A stretch of 64,000 nt of DNA from Tanypteryx hageni. Lineage: Eukaryota > Arthropoda > Insecta > Odonata > Petaluridae. Position 1 is the first letter of the stretch. Each line of letters starts with the position of its first letter. Both the position numbers and the translations under genes were made by a program. The notes beneath the pieces were generated by a model, which was given only the letters and a program-made list of their open reading frames with translations, did no database searches and was not told the origin of the DNA. The stretch spans positions 145,263,173 through 145,327,172 of the forward strand of contig CM054116.1 of the NCBI GenBank assembly GCA_028673005.1, read 5' to 3'. This document shows, one piece after another, positions 33,425-44,998 of this stretch.

Positions 33425-35046
33425 CTGTGTGTCGAGACCGAGAAAAAATTGTACAATTCCTGTAAAATACCGAAGAAAGGTATAGCAGCCTCACAACACT
33501 CAGCAGCACATGATCCGACAAGATTCAGTGAATGAGGCGAACAGGGGACGAAAACTACCAGAGGATTCACTTGTTTTATTCTCGCTTGAAGACCGGAATA
33601 TACACTCGACATGTTGCTTGCGTTGTCATAAGACTTTCCGCGACAGTTGGCGATATCCAAGTCGTGATTTTTCAAGGTCTCGAGAACGACGTTAGCCAGG
33701 TCTTCTGCTATATGGCCACAATTTGGTATGAATCTTATAAATCGTTCGACAGGACATCCCTCTGCAGACACATATCGTACTATGAATGAAAGTTGATCCA
33801 CGTGGTAGATGTCAGGAGTCGAGTCTACAGAGATGGAAAAATACTTGGCATGCTTTATCTCAGTCACGATTGTGCTTGACCTTTTCTGCCATGATGTTGA
33901 TAATTTCTTCGCATATTGTAGACGAGAGGTATGATGTTGTGCCGCATCCTTTGTTTCTGTGGCGTTTTATGTGCGTGTCCAGAAAAGGATCGAACTCAGC
34001 CAAAAGTTCTAGGGTCATGACATAGTTCCCACTGTTTCTCGATTCAAATCTCTCCTGTGAACCTCTAAACGGCAATCCGCGTGCAGACCGTGACCTCACA
34101 ACAGCCACAATACGCCTCAAAACCTCATGCCAGTATTTTATTTCTTCTTCCGTTTGTCAACTCTACCGCCAACGTTCTTCCTCGCTAACAGCGTCGCACA
34201 TGCTGACCTGTGATCGTCTGAATTTTCATGTTCCTTCATCCTCTGACCTGCATTTTTCCAGTCGCTGTACCCTTCATCATTAGCTAGCGACCCCGATTTT
34301 CCAAACATCTTACAAGGGGTGCAGAACACGGTACCTTTGCTCTTCGAAAATACTAGCCAAGGCCGAGGTCGTTTTTCACCATTGGGCAATGTTCGGCTAA
34401 AGAGTGAAAGGGATAGATACATGGTTGTATCGGCGTACTGGCTCTTCGAAGAAGATAAATCTGCATCCATATTTTGTTTCACGCCATTTTGTGCGAAGTG
34501 TTCGAGTGTGGCATCGGCATCGTCCAGTATCCACTCGGCGGGATCGTCACTAACAGATGGAAATGATGGAATCGCAAACATGTGTTCGCATGCGATTCAG
34601 GATGTTCACCAGAATCTTCTCCAATGACTGCTGCGGGGTTTTGAGGAATTTGAGGTAGCTCGTCACAGTCAGACACGCTTGCCGGTTGACGGTCGTCACT
34701 CCAATCGCCAGAGGCTGATGCACTGGTACTAGTACAAGGTCTGGAAGAGGCGAAGAACGAGTCCAACTTAGGAACATTACGAAGAAGCTCTTTTTCCTTC
34801 TGCAATTTCTCCTTATTCCTTTCTCTTTTCTGGAACCCGCTCAGTTTTTTGTTGACGTCAGACATCGGTAATTTCTAAAATGAGTAATAGTCACGTGATC
34901 ATTTAGCTTAAATAGTAACTCACACACAACTCTTTAACACTCTATGAGAATCAACTTTCACTATCGCAGGTCGCTGTGATTTCTTTTCGCTTGATCTCTT
35001 CTCTTGATCTTACTTTAAACTGTGTCCTTGCAGGCTGAGCCCTCTG

Positions 35047-35340
35047 CTTATATAGTCCCAGGATAGTGGAATTTGGTGGGGGTTCGACCAATCAGAATAC
35101 ATGGTAGTATCTACAATATTCCAGAACGTTCCCTAATCGAACATTCTAGAATACAGGTCCATGACATTCTAGAACATTCTTGAATGTTCCATAGTCTTCC
35201 ACAGAGTTCTAGAACATTCGACACTTTTCCAGAGTTTTCCAGGACTTTCGAGAACTTTCTATACGTATACAATATCGAAATATCTAGAACCTTCGAGAAT
35301 GTTCCTGTACTACCATTCGCTAATCATTTCCAGAATATTC
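35047..35340 (-). promoter_or_regulatory. Heat-shock-type promoter of the hAT transposase
   Basis: Upstream of the transposase ATG (34865) lie, in promoter order: TATA box TATATAAG (35054-35047), CCAAT box (35088-35092, inverted relative to the gene), and at least seven perfect heat-shock-element clusters, i.e. alternating TTC and GAA triplets with two-base spacing: 35119-35131 (3 units), 35139-35151 (3), 35167-35189 (5), 35207-35219 (3), 35247-35259 (3), 35287-35304 (4) and about 35328-35340 (3). Imperfect units lie between. Heat-shock factor binds such arrays as trimers. An A-rich leader and a possible 139-bp 5' UTR intron (GTAAGA at 35013, AG at 34875) precede the ATG, as in hsp genes. Confidence 0.85.
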
Positions 35341-35800
35341 TATCTTACGAGATTATTCTATAAAATCTTAAGACACTATACACTAGAAAATTCTATCACA
35401 TTCTTTAGCTTCCGTCGCCAACACTACTCGTATCGTAACCTTAACTAACCTCAGCAAATTTGCGTGGAAGATATAACCTTTGAGCCGCAAAATTGAAATT
35501 GATACAACTTTCCAACACACACTTTCAACGCGAACTGACAAGTAGTGACAAGTTATAGAATGAAGTCAGGTGCGATGCAAAACAAACAAAGAACACAAAC
35601 ACAGTGTTGCCACTTGACTTGTCAAAAAATTAACTATGGTCAATTATTTTCTATTTCGTTCGGAAAAATGGACATATTATTTTCCGTGTCCTGTGTCCTC
35701 AATGTGTACCATTTCGGCCCCTGGTCGAGGCCCCCGCCGAGGTTGGGGCCCTAGGCAGCTGCCTAGTTTGCCTAGGCAGAGGTTCGCCGCTGGTTGTATG

Positions 35801-36103
35801 TATTTTAAAAGCAAAATCAATTCTATTATTTCTCGTTTTATTTATTTCACTTTTCATGTGGCCGCGTATTAACGGAAGGGGAGAGGGGCGGGGATCGACC
35901 TTGAGATAAAGCAGCGGTTCTCATCTTGGGGTCATTGGACTAAAATGGGTCCGTGGTAGCGAAAAGGTTGATAAGTCCAACTCGGGAAAGGGACATGACC
36001 GAGGTAATACTCCGAATCCGTAAGATATGTTCAAAATATCAAAAGCTCCCAATGTAATTTGTGCATTTACCCACATTGACACGGCCCAAAAGTGGGGTGA
36101 AGA
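35801..36103. other. Short gap with hAT-type MITE end
   Basis: At 35912 GCAGCGGTTCTCATCTTGGG matches the left end and left flank of the MITE at 41761. No right end is seen. Confidence 0.5.
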
Positions 36104-38133
36104 TTCGGGTGACCAGACGTCCCGGTTTTCCGGAACTTGTCCCGATTTTCGATATTTTGTCCCTGTGTCCCGGATTTTTTTTCGGTACGCCTAAATGTCC
36201 CGGTTTTTTATTTTAAACGTGATGATTTACCGAACAAATTTCATGTCCTTCTTTTGCATTAATTCGTTTAAAATCTCATACTATACCTACCAGTTACTAC
36301 TTCATAAAAGGCATTCGTATTTCTAGTCCTGGAAAAAGACAGTTTCGTTCACCGAGAGCAGATTCTGAGAAAATAAAGATGACAGCTGGGTCACATATGC
36401 TCCTCCTATTTTTCTTTTTAAAAGTCGTCGCACTGGTTCAGATTTTGAATCCTGACTATTCCGCGGGTCACCCTCGAGTGGACTAAAAGGCGGAAATTCA
36501 CGTTCCGTACTTGTTCCTAGATAATTTGGAGTCCAGATTTATTTTTAGTTTTACGGAACCTCCATTAGGCTAGCTCGAGAATGGGATATTTTATCCTTTC
36601 GTTGAACTTCGTAATTAGTGTTTCCGATGAAATACCTCCCGAGATACCCGTTCTTCCCATAAAAACATTGTTCGTCTTCGCTTACCGATTTTTGAGAAAA
36701 ATTCAAAAGCAAGATTTTTAAGCACCCTCGCCTTTTCAGCAACGGTTCTTCACTTTCTACATATTCGTTTAAGAGTGACATCTTCGTTACATTGTGGTCC
36801 TTCGTCCAGCTATCATCGTGGTATAGTGTTACCTTCTTCACTTTATTTCAAGAAAAGAAGATAGAGAAGGAAAGTTTCATTTCATTCTATATCTGCAGAT
36901 GGAATTTTTATTTCAAAGGTAAGACGATTATTATTAACTCTTAAGATTCTCCGAAAGATTGGCCAAGAAATTGAATATCTACTAATAACTTTTAAATTTT
37001 CGTACTTTTTATTTCGTGCTACATACACCAGGAATTATTATTATGGGTGCGAGAGCATAGCAATACCCTAATTTTGCTTATACATTAATTTAGCTATTAG
37101 CAAGTGTTATGTTTTGTAAAATGATGTAAAGATTCTAGTCGATAATATCATTTATACAATACTGTTTTGTACGTTAAAGGTAATATTTACTTTAATCTGT
37201 CAAATAACAAACGAAATTTAATAATACATTTTTTAACATTAAGTTTGAATTAACTTAATCAAAGTCGTATTAATGTAAAGCACGAAAACTTTTGTGTTTT
37301 CTAAATAAGCTGTCGAATTTTCAAGATATTTTATACAAAATGTTCATAATTGTCATAGGTCTTAGAACCCTCAACAGAAATGCCAAAGAGAAAGTGCACA
37401 TTTAATGAAGAATATTCGAAAGAGTAGGATTTTATCAAGAAAGGAAGAAGTCATTACGAAGTGGAGTGTAAATTATGCACGAGTTATATAAATATTAGCC
37501 ACGGTGGGAAATCTGACGTAAAAGACCACATTAATTAAAAAAAACATAAAGTCAATGCAACCTGCTATGGCAATGGTGGAATATAACAAAGAATTACGAA
37601 GTACATTCATGTGAAAAATGTAACTGAGGATTATCTTGTTGTAGCAAGTGAATTAGCAATAGCTTACCACATTATTAAACATCATCATTCCTTTCGTTCG
37701 GCTGACTGTAACAATGATCTTTTTAGAGAAATTTTCGGTGATTCTGAAATAGCCAGTAAATATTCTTCCGGACGGACAAAAACTACCGCTCTAATTAAAA
37801 ATGTTATTGGGTTATTTTGTATAAATGAATTACTGGTAGAATTAAAAAAGTCAGTGTTTTGTAATATCCACAGATGCTAGCAATCACAGAACTGAAAAAG
37901 TTTTGCCTTTAGTTGTTTAATATTTTTGTAAGCAATAAGGAATTCAGATTAAGATACTAAAAATTGAATCCTTAACTAACGAAGCCTCCGAAAGAATTGC
38001 CGATTTTATTATTACCACATTCTGTGAGTATGATGTAGATACAAAAAAATGCGTTGCTTATGGTGCAGATAATGCTAATACAAACTTTGGGGGACTGTTG
38101 AGAAAAGTCAAAAACAATGCCTTTTATAAATTA

Positions 38134-39753
38134 CCGTATTTTCTGGTCTATAACGCGCGCGTTATCTATACAAAAAATATAAAAATCGGGAAAAAACATC
38201 ATGCGCATTATACAAAGGAAAATAAAATTTTATTGAAATCAATGCATATTAACTTTTACAATTCATTCGAAACCATAAAAATCATCACCTGCGTCAATGT
38301 CAAATGACTCAATAGCACTCATAATTTGGTCAGGCACATTTGAAACTTCATTTTCACAAGAATCACCTTCAAAATCTTCCGTGCATGTCATAACTTTATC
38401 ACTAAGAGCCTTTTCAAAACCGTTTTTTACACAGCCAGCCGTCACAGATCAACAATCTCAACAATCCATTTACACATTTCTGCATAGGTAGTTAGTATAT
38501 TGATGCACATCCGCTAACATCCAATCCTCCCACTTAGCTCGCAATTTTGATTTGAATGACTTGTTCACGGACAGATCTATTGGTTGAAGTTTTTTGGTTA
38601 AACCACCGGGAATTATAGCTAGCTTTGAATATTTACCGACCAATTTTTTAATTTCAGGCGTCACATGACAACGACATGAATCCATGACTAACAGTGACTT
38701 CGGATTAAAAAAGGCAATTTTCGCTTTCTCCACACAGACCAACCAAACCCTCATCATTTCTTGGTTCATCCAACCTTTCTCATTTGCGGTTACTACAATG
38801 TCCATAGGAAAGCATTCTTTCAGCAGTCTTTCGTTTAAAAATCACCATGGGAGGAAGCTTAGAACCATCAGACATTGCACACAAAACAACTGTAAAATTC
38901 GACTTCTCATGCCCAGTAGATGCTACGGAAACATCTTTCACCCCTTTAGGGTCCACAGTTCTAGCACAAGGAAGATCAAAACTCACCGGAACCTCGTCCA
39001 CATTGCCGACATGCATTGCATCAACTCCAGACATGTTTTCTTTCATATATTGTCTAAACTTAATCATTTTCGCCTACCAGTCCATCGGTAATTTTTGGCC
39101 GATGCTTGTCGATGTACGATCACACAAATTGTTCCTCCTCATGAAACGGAATCCCCAGGAAGGATGCGCTTTCAAGCCCACAATGTCCATCTCTTGAGCA
39201 ATGCATTTCGCTTGCAATAAGACCCTTGTTGTTGCAATCCTAATGCCTTTTGTCCTTTCCCGTATCACCCACTCATACAGTTCTTCCTCGAGTTCTGGCC
39301 AAAAGCATTTTCTAAAACGCATTGCTCGTTTTTTCCGATGCAGCTTTTTCAGCACCAATTCGCCTTTACACCATTCTCATACACTTGATTCCCCTACGTT
39401 AAACTTTCTTCCAGCTTCACGATTTCCTTTTTCTATAGCGAATTTAAGACTTCTAATTTAAACTGCGAAGTGTATGATTTTCGCTTTCGCATATTTTTGT
39501 TTTCCATGGTAAATTAAAAACTTTTTCAATACCGACGCCAAGATAATTCAAGACTCAATAAGACCATGTGGTGTACATGAAAACAACTGAATAACGGAAA
39601 GCCACAGCAAATTTAAATTGATTTTTTTCAGGAAGCGCTTGTTTCAAATAGATTTTTTTTTGACTGCGCGTTATCTATACATTTATACCAGGTTTGAAGA
39701 AAATCACTTGCGCGTTATCTATAAGGTGCGCGTTATGGGACCAGAAAATACGG
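38134..39753 (-). mobile_element. Pogo-type DNA transposon, structurally complete, TA-flanked
   Basis: The terminal inverted repeats of about 25 bp start CCGTATTTTCTGGTC at both ends, with ATAACGCGC subterminally. TA flanks both sides (38132-38133, 39754-39755). The length is 1620 bp. It carries one transposase gene on the minus strand and sits inside the hAT gene. Confidence 0.9.
38263..39514 (-). pseudogene. Pogo-type transposase with DDD triad, lightly broken
   Basis: From ATG 39514 (MENKNMRKRKSYTSQFKLEV) comes a helix-turn-helix (NREAGRKFNVGESSV), a second DNA-binding region (LYEWVIRERTKGIRI) and the DDE domain: NVDEVPVSFDLP, LLVMDSCRCHVT and LQPIDLSVNKSFKSK, supplying three aspartates. 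The C-terminal acidic tail ends GDDFYGFE at 38263. About two frameshifts (near 39450 and 38800) and stops near 39392 and 39074 inactivate it. The overall length of about 410 residues fits a pogo/POGK-like transposase. Confidence 0.85.
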
Positions 39754-40984
39754 TACTAGAAAAAATCAATCCTAATTTGCTAGACGTGGGATGCTCAGCA
39801 CATATTCTGCATAATGCAATTCAGTTGGGAGCCGAAAGATTGTCTTGTGATGTGAAGTGCTCGTAGTGAAAATGTTGTCATACTTTGCCAACTACAAGTT
39901 GTTGACTCATTCCAAAACTCGCTGGTTAAGTTTATACCAGTCGATTGATCGAGTAATGAAAATGTTTGAAGCATTGAAGAAATTTTTTCATGAAGAAGAA
40001 AAGCCGCCGAAATTTATTGTAAATATTTTTGACTTCCCAGTAAATGAAGCGTACTTCCATGTTATACATGGTTTGCTTGGCATATTCAACAAGCAAATAC
40101 TAAAAATAGAATGTTCCGATAATTGCATAATAGAAGTCATGAGTTGTGTGCATAAGATGATTGAAATGCTGAAATTACACATTGAAGAAAAATTTGTTCC
40201 CTTAAGTGCTTACAAAGTTTTGAGTGATCACAATATTCAGGGTGAAGAAATGAAAGCATTCAATGATGAAATATTTGATATGTATCAAACGACTTGTGAA
40301 TACCTATAAAAATAGGTTGAACCCTTCCATAAGTTCAAATTTATGAAATGGATGCTTTTAAAAGATATACCAATTTGGGAGGAAGTACAAAATACATGAA
40401 AAAACATTATTGATATGTGGTTTCAAATTGTCGAAAACTTATTACTTAGTCAGTTTTCTTTTCTAAAAACATTTATTACAGAAGAGCTGAATGAGAGGAA
40501 TGATGATTTGCTAAATCGATCTTGTTACAGTCGATGGTCATTGTTTTTTCGAAGTTTGTATTTCAAGAGCAGACCTCAGAAATGGAAAAATTATGTAGCT
40601 TTTTGTTTGCTATTCCAGCACATAATGGAAATGTCGAGATAATATTTTCAGAAATAAATGTTCAATGGTCGAATGAAAGGAACTGTCTGGATATAAGAAC
40701 AATTAATTCCATTATGTTATGTAAATTTAACATAAATTTAACGTGTAAAGATTTTTATAAGCTGATCAAAATCTTATTAGGGCAGCAAGAAGTTCAATGA
40801 AATATGATTAAAAACGTTGGCTCCTGATTTATTTTATACTACAATAATGCTTACTTATTCCTCAAATATATTAATTCAATCATTTTCATGTAGTATCATA
40901 ACTTTCTTTCTCTTTTATAACGTTTATTTTTCATTTTTAGAGCACAGATTACCTGAAAATTGTGAGATTAACATTATCCCGGTT

Positions 40985-41665
40985 TTTTTACTATTATTAT
41001 TATTAACGGGCTTAACCCCTCTTCACAAAAAGAAAATATACATATTTGTACTGCAAATAATATTGCATAGTCATATCATAATGTTAAATTGCACATAAAC
41101 ACTATAATGTTAAAAATTTCTTCAATACATGTTGAGAACTACAATACATATCAAAATTATATAAAATTGCAATCATATCATAATAAATTAAATTGCACAT
41201 AAACAGGTGTAATGCTAATATTTACTGCAATACATATTTAATTGCCTGGTTTCTAAATTCAGATATAGATAAATTACGTAAATCTACAGATAAGGGCATA
41301 TTGTTAAACTGCCTCATCATTCTCACTAGTGGAGAATGAATTATATAATTCTTTCCGCAGAATTTAACATTGAAACACTTAACGTTTCTGGTGTTTACAC
41401 TGGGAACATTGAAGGTAAGCAACTTAACTAAATCTGGGCACTTGATACCCTTATTACAGAGTCTATATAAAAATATGAAGTCTGTCACTATCCGGCGATG
41501 GGACAAAGGCACAATGTCCAGCAGCAGCAGGATTTCATCATACTGAACATCATATGATGTGAAACCCAGAATTTTAAAATTAATTAACCTAAGAAACCTA
41601 TGCTGCACCTTATCAATGTAATGAATATGATTCTTATAAAGGGGACTCCAAACAAGAATTATATT
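40985..41665 (-). pseudogene. LINE 3' end, 5'-truncated
   Basis: The minus strand reads IILVWSPLYKNHIHYIDKVQ, then HRFLRLINFKILG, LLLLDIVPLSHRRIVTDFIF and FLYRLCNKGIKCPDL, to a stop at 41222: the C-terminal region of a Jockey/R1-like LINE. The AT-rich 3' UTR holds a direct repeat of about 60 bp (41073 and 41173), and a (TAA)n-like tail lies near 40995. It is inserted in the hAT right arm. Confidence 0.7.
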
Positions 41666-41760
41666 TCAAATTGTCCCGGATTTTAGGCTTTAAAATTTAT
41701 TTTGTCCCGGTTGTGGCCATCAACATCTGGTCACCCTAGTGGAGAGAGTTTGAGATAGAG

Positions 41761-41831
41761 CAGCGGTTCTCAACTTGGGATCCTTGGGCTATAAAGGGTC
41801 TGCGGGGATGAGAAAAGGCCAGGAACCACTG
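41761..41831. mobile_element. 71-bp hAT MITE
   Basis: Begins CAGCGGTTCT and ends AGGAACCACTG. The flanks AGATAGAG and AGATAAAA agree at 6 of 8 bases. The type is the widespread CAGNGGTTC hAT end. Confidence 0.65.
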
Positions 41832-41914
41832 AGATAAAAGATAGCTTTCGCTTTTCAGTTAGCAAACAACACTCAACACTCGTCGTTACAAAATTAATTA
41901 TATAGATGTAGTAT

Positions 41915-42145
41915 TATTTGTGACATCAGGCTTTATAATTTGATTGATTTTAGTCAAATTCTCTGGAGCCATTTTTGGGTAAATCAAATTTTTCTAAAAA
42001 TCGCTAAGAATAAACTACCCTTTATTTTTGTGCAATACCATTTTTATCAAAAAGGTCTGCAAAAAATGATATATTGCGTAAATACGATATATCATTCAAT
42101 TTTATGTATGTGTTTGGGCCCTAGAACAGCAAACAGACAGACTGA
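41915..42145. repeat. Dispersed repeat family, copy 2
   Basis: Shares ATTATTTGTGACATCAGGCT and the AATAYGATATATCATTC section with 27603-27815. Unidentified. Confidence 0.55.
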
Positions 42146-42611
42146 TGGCATGACGAAAACTACTTTTAAGGACTCGGGGACACTTAAAATGTGTAGTTCC
42201 AACAAAATCTCGAAGTCGACTTTTTTCATGATTACAATACTTTCTCTATATACCACTTATATAAGAAAGTAAAATTGAGTTACAATATTGTTGACCATTT
42301 GAACAAAGTGACAAAACTACCATCGTATGTTATCCTAAAACGAAAAAAATGCCCTATGAACAAATGCCTATTGGAATAATAGTTAGATATCATGAAAATA
42401 GATAAGTGTCAAAGGAACTAAAGAGAGATTGGTCACAGGTCATCTGGAATAGAAGACCAGGAGCGCTATTAAGAAAAAGAGGGATGCATGTACTAGATGC
42501 ATTCAAAAGACCTAACTCCTGAAGTTAAAGATTCATTAGCCTCGTAATAATACCTGGATGAATGACAACATAATTTCATGCTCTCAATGTTGCTGTCAAC
42601 AAGCCTTTTAA

Positions 42612-43598
42612 CCCTTCAGCACTCACGCAGGTTTTTCAAACACGAGTATTTGCGTGGGGTAGATTTTAACCCCATATATATTACATTGAAAATGCATGCC
42701 AAATGTAGTTCATTCATCAACAAAAAATTACAAATATATATATAATTAATAGAAACACAACAGATAATTTTTTAAGAATATTTAATAATATTATTTTAAA
42801 ATAAAAATTGACAAAACTTAAGTCAATATATATATAATGTCAAAAATAGCCAACATATTTTTGTCATGCGAAAACAAAATACGAAATGAAATTGGTAAAA
42901 AATTGTTAAATTACAATTATTTTTAATATAAATATAAAATAAATACATAAAAGTTTATAAAATTACAATTGTTATAATTTTACCATTTTTTAAAAGTCCT
43001 CATTTTGTCAGATGTTTCATACACATCTATTTTTCTCATTATGTCTCTGAATTTTTTTCAGATGTCTCAGAATTTTTTTCAGATGTCTCAGAATTTTTTT
43101 CAGATGTCTCAGAATTTTTTCAGATGTCTCATACACAACCACAAAGTATAAAATAATCAATATGAGAAAATTAGTGTATAAAAATTTAATTATTTACTAT
43201 CAATAATATTGCATATGGAGAGAGAAAGTGAAAATATCATAAGTTTTTTCTTCACCTCAGAAATTACAGGTATCAGTTAAAATTGTTGAGTGAGAAACTG
43301 AAACATGAAAAAACTGTCAATTGCTGCATTTAAAACTAATTCACCATAACAGCAACAATATTTTCCACACAAGGTGATATATCACAGATGTTCGTCTCAA
43401 ATTACCGTGCACCGTCTAAGAAAAAGCTTCCTTACTCAAAAACGGTTGACACAATACTAGAAATTTTTGCATAAAAACCTTCCACACATGTCATTCCAGC
43501 TACTCAAAAGGAGGTGACAGCAAAAAACAAACAGGAGGGAAAGCAACATAAAATGTGAGGGACAGGGTAGAAATCTACCCCACGCGAGTACTGCAGGG
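42612..43598. mobile_element. piggyBac-type non-autonomous element, TTAA target
   Basis: TTAA flanks both sides (42608-42611, 43599-43602). The ends CCCTTCAGCACTCACGC and, inverted, CCCTGCAGTACTCGCG match, and both carry GCGTGGGGTAGATTT further in. The length is 987 bp, AT-rich, without a recognisable transposase. Its insertion codon (VNKPF/K of pogo) is restored when one TTAA is removed. Confidence 0.85.
43040..43136. repeat. Tandem repeat, ~22-bp unit, about 4 copies
   Basis: Units of TTTTTTTCAGATGTCTCAGA lie inside the TTAA element. Confidence 0.85.
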
Positions 43599-44086
43599 TT
43601 AAAGATAATTTAAAGGTTTTATATTCTGAGTGAAAAAGAAATCTAAATAATCCTACTGTTGCAATGCTCTGCCAATGCCAATGCATTATAGCAACAGATA
43701 TATCCAGAAGTAATAGTGAATGCATTTAAGAAGTGCTGCTTATCCAATGCCATGAATCGAAGTGAAGATGATGTTTTGTGGGTATCTATGGACATAGTTC
43801 TGAGTGATAAAGATAGGGAGAATGAGACAAGTGGTGAAGAGAATATAGAGAGTGATGATGACTGATGCGTGTGATATTCAAGAAAACTATGGGACCCAAT
43901 CAAAATTTCTGATAGTTTTGTAATTTTTTTAAATTTTGCAGGAATCATATGTAATTAGGTCATAAAATCTTTTATCTGTTTTGGCAGTCTACTAAAAGGG
44001 TCATCTTGGATTTGGGTAAATATACTGTATGGGCGACAGCAAGGAAGCCCAGCGGCCACTTACCGGTAGTAGGGAGCTGCTAGGCT

Positions 44087-44112
44087 GTCAGAGAGACACA
44101 CTGTCTCTCTGC
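44087..44112. repeat. Short perfect hairpin
   Basis: CAGAGAGACA and TGTCTCTCTG form a 10-bp stem with a 3-nt loop, 290 bp past the host-gene stop codon. It could affect the 3' UTR, but a transposon origin is equally possible. Confidence 0.5.
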
Positions 44113-44400
44113 CACTGATGAAGCTCTCACCATACCCATACACCTTTCCTCTTCCTTAACCATATATATATATAACAATAAAAAATGCACAATTAAAAAA
44201 TAACTTGAATCAATTTATAATTGCATAAAGCAATAATTATTTTTAAAATGGACTATACAACAGTAATAGTTTGATACAAAAAATAAATATTCATAATGCA
44301 GTAAACTGCTGTCTTTTCTCAAAAATTTTTGATAGTAAATAATTTTTCTGGAGAATTATATGCCTGCATAAGTTAACACTGTTCATCTCTCAATGCACAT

Positions 44401-44998
44401 TCATGAGTCTGTTTCATCCATCACAATGGTGAAATTTGAAGGCAGGATTCTAGTCTCTTGTTTTTGTAGTGAAGCACCACCCTCTCTGCTGTGCTCCAAG
44501 TGATGAGATGAGGAAGACACTGGATGGAAATAACGAACCTGCTCAGCTCGTCTGCCATACACCCTGTTTTCTTTCCCCCTCCAATTCCCTCTGTGTGTCA
44601 CCTTTTCTGTTTTGAGGGATGATGGCAGCCTATTTCCCTCAATTTCTGTTTCTACACTCTTATTTTGTCCACCTGAACTCAATAGATCAAACACTTTCTG
44701 GATTATAGATTCTTTCTCTTCTTCTTCATTAATTGGAGGTCTTTTATCTCCAGAATCATGATCTAGAACTGTTGATGGAATTGGAAGGCCATAATTTTGC
44801 CCATCATACTGTGCTGCTGTGTGATTTTCTGTTTTGGGAGGTTCATTGTGGAGGTATGCAAATGAATGGTGGTTGTCCCCTTTGGTGGTGTTATATGAAG
44901 CTTCACTCGATGGCACAGATGAAGCGCTCGATGGAGGTGGATAATGGTCTTGGTTGCACGGACGCCACTGGTCCCTGTCTGCACTACCTACATAACAC
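44401..44998 (-). CDS. Host gene, last coding exon (exon B), Cys-rich protein C-terminus
   Basis: The acceptor TTTTTGTTCCAG precedes 44998. The frame opens CYVGSADRDQWRPCNQDHYP, a Cys/Trp-rich end that completes the domain in exon A. It continues as an acidic, Ser/Asn-rich tail (PPSSASSVPSSEAS, RPPINEEEEKESIIQKVFDL) to NFTIVMDETDS and a stop at 44401. No transposon signature is present and about 198 codons stay open in AT-rich DNA. The phase (one base, then TGT) fits the two bases left over by exon A. I do not recognise the protein. PWCYV...W..C resembles the end of kringle or FN2 folds, which is only a hint. A secreted or single-pass membrane protein is plausible. Confidence 0.65.

Larger units (their letters stand above)
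29725..34865 (-). pseudogene. hAT transposase (ZMYM1/TTF type), broken by frameshifts and insertion
   Basis: Starts at ATG 34865 (MSDVNKKLSGFQKRERNKEK), then a TTF-type finger (RPRPWLVFSKSKGTVFCTPC ... KMFG), a first catalytic block (YFSISVDSTPD near 33835), a second (YDNASNMSSVYSGLQA) and, after the 30784-33424 insertion, the helical region and the C-terminal CSAERSFSALKRVKDYLRST with the third acid. The stop is at 29725. Frameshifts near 34590, 34130, 33865 and 30050 inactivate it, but all three catalytic acids remain readable. The insertion falls in the codons for STH/RWEVLL, so its removal restores reading order. This is a transposon gene, not a host ZMYM gene. Confidence 0.9.
29509..35792 (-). 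mobile_element. hAT transposon with HSE-rich promoter, holding LTR and LINE
   Basis: The left end CAGGCCCGGACATAG and the right end, inverted CAGCGGCGAACCTC, share the subterminal CCTAGGGCCC / CCTAGGCAG motifs. The flanks GTTACATG (29501-29508) and GTTGTATG (35793-35800) agree at 6 of 8 bases, fitting an old hAT target duplication. Removing the nested 30784-33424 insertion leaves an element of about 3.6 kb. It carries a broken transposase (29725-34865, minus) and, at its right side, an unusual promoter. The ends and target length identify hAT. Confidence 0.8.
37380..40800 (+). pseudogene. hAT transposase with BED finger, split by pogo element
   Basis: The start MPKRKCTFNEEYSKE is followed by a BED zinc finger (CKLCTSYINISHGGKSD ending in the H..KKH pair), then AYHIIKHHHSFRSADCN and the catalytic blocks STDASNHRTEKVLPL and YGADNANTNFGG. 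After the 38134-39753 insertion it resumes with INPNLLDVGCSAHILHNAI, the helical insert (KTRWLSLYQSIDRVMKMFEA) and the C-terminal block IPAHNGNVEIIFSEINVQW to the stop at about 40800. Several stops and frameshifts occur. The insertion lies between FYKL and INPNL, and removal of one TA restores collinearity. Confidence 0.85.
36104..41738 (+). mobile_element. Second hAT transposon (BED type), holding a pogo element and a LINE tail
   Basis: The left end GGGTGACCAGACGTCCCGG (36106) is matched inverted at the right end (GGTCACCCTA to 41738, preceded by TGTCCCGG-type sequence). The flanks GTGAAGAT and GTGGAGAG agree at 6 of 8 bases. It contains a BED-type hAT transposase (37380-40800), a pogo element (38134-39753) inside that gene, and a 5'-truncated LINE near its right end. 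Confidence 0.75.
42335..43875 (+). pseudogene. Pogo-type transposase split by a TTAA element
   Basis: The left part reads QVIWNRRPGALLRKRGMHVL, then DAFKRP and, across stops, IPG.MTT.FHALNVAVNKPF (second and third catalytic blocks; the third Asp is replaced by Asn). After the 42612-43598 insertion it continues DNLKVLYSE and, further on, NAFKKCCLSNAMNRSEDDVL with an acidic tail ESDDD to a stop at about 43864. The N-terminal half is not recognised. Confidence 0.75.

Noticed and set aside
36551..36841. 96-codon minus-strand ORF
   Set aside because: No recognisable domain; lies in the non-coding arm of a hAT element.
43040..43136. CRISPR-like array
   Set aside because: Head-to-tail minisatellite with no unique spacers, inside a eukaryotic transposon.
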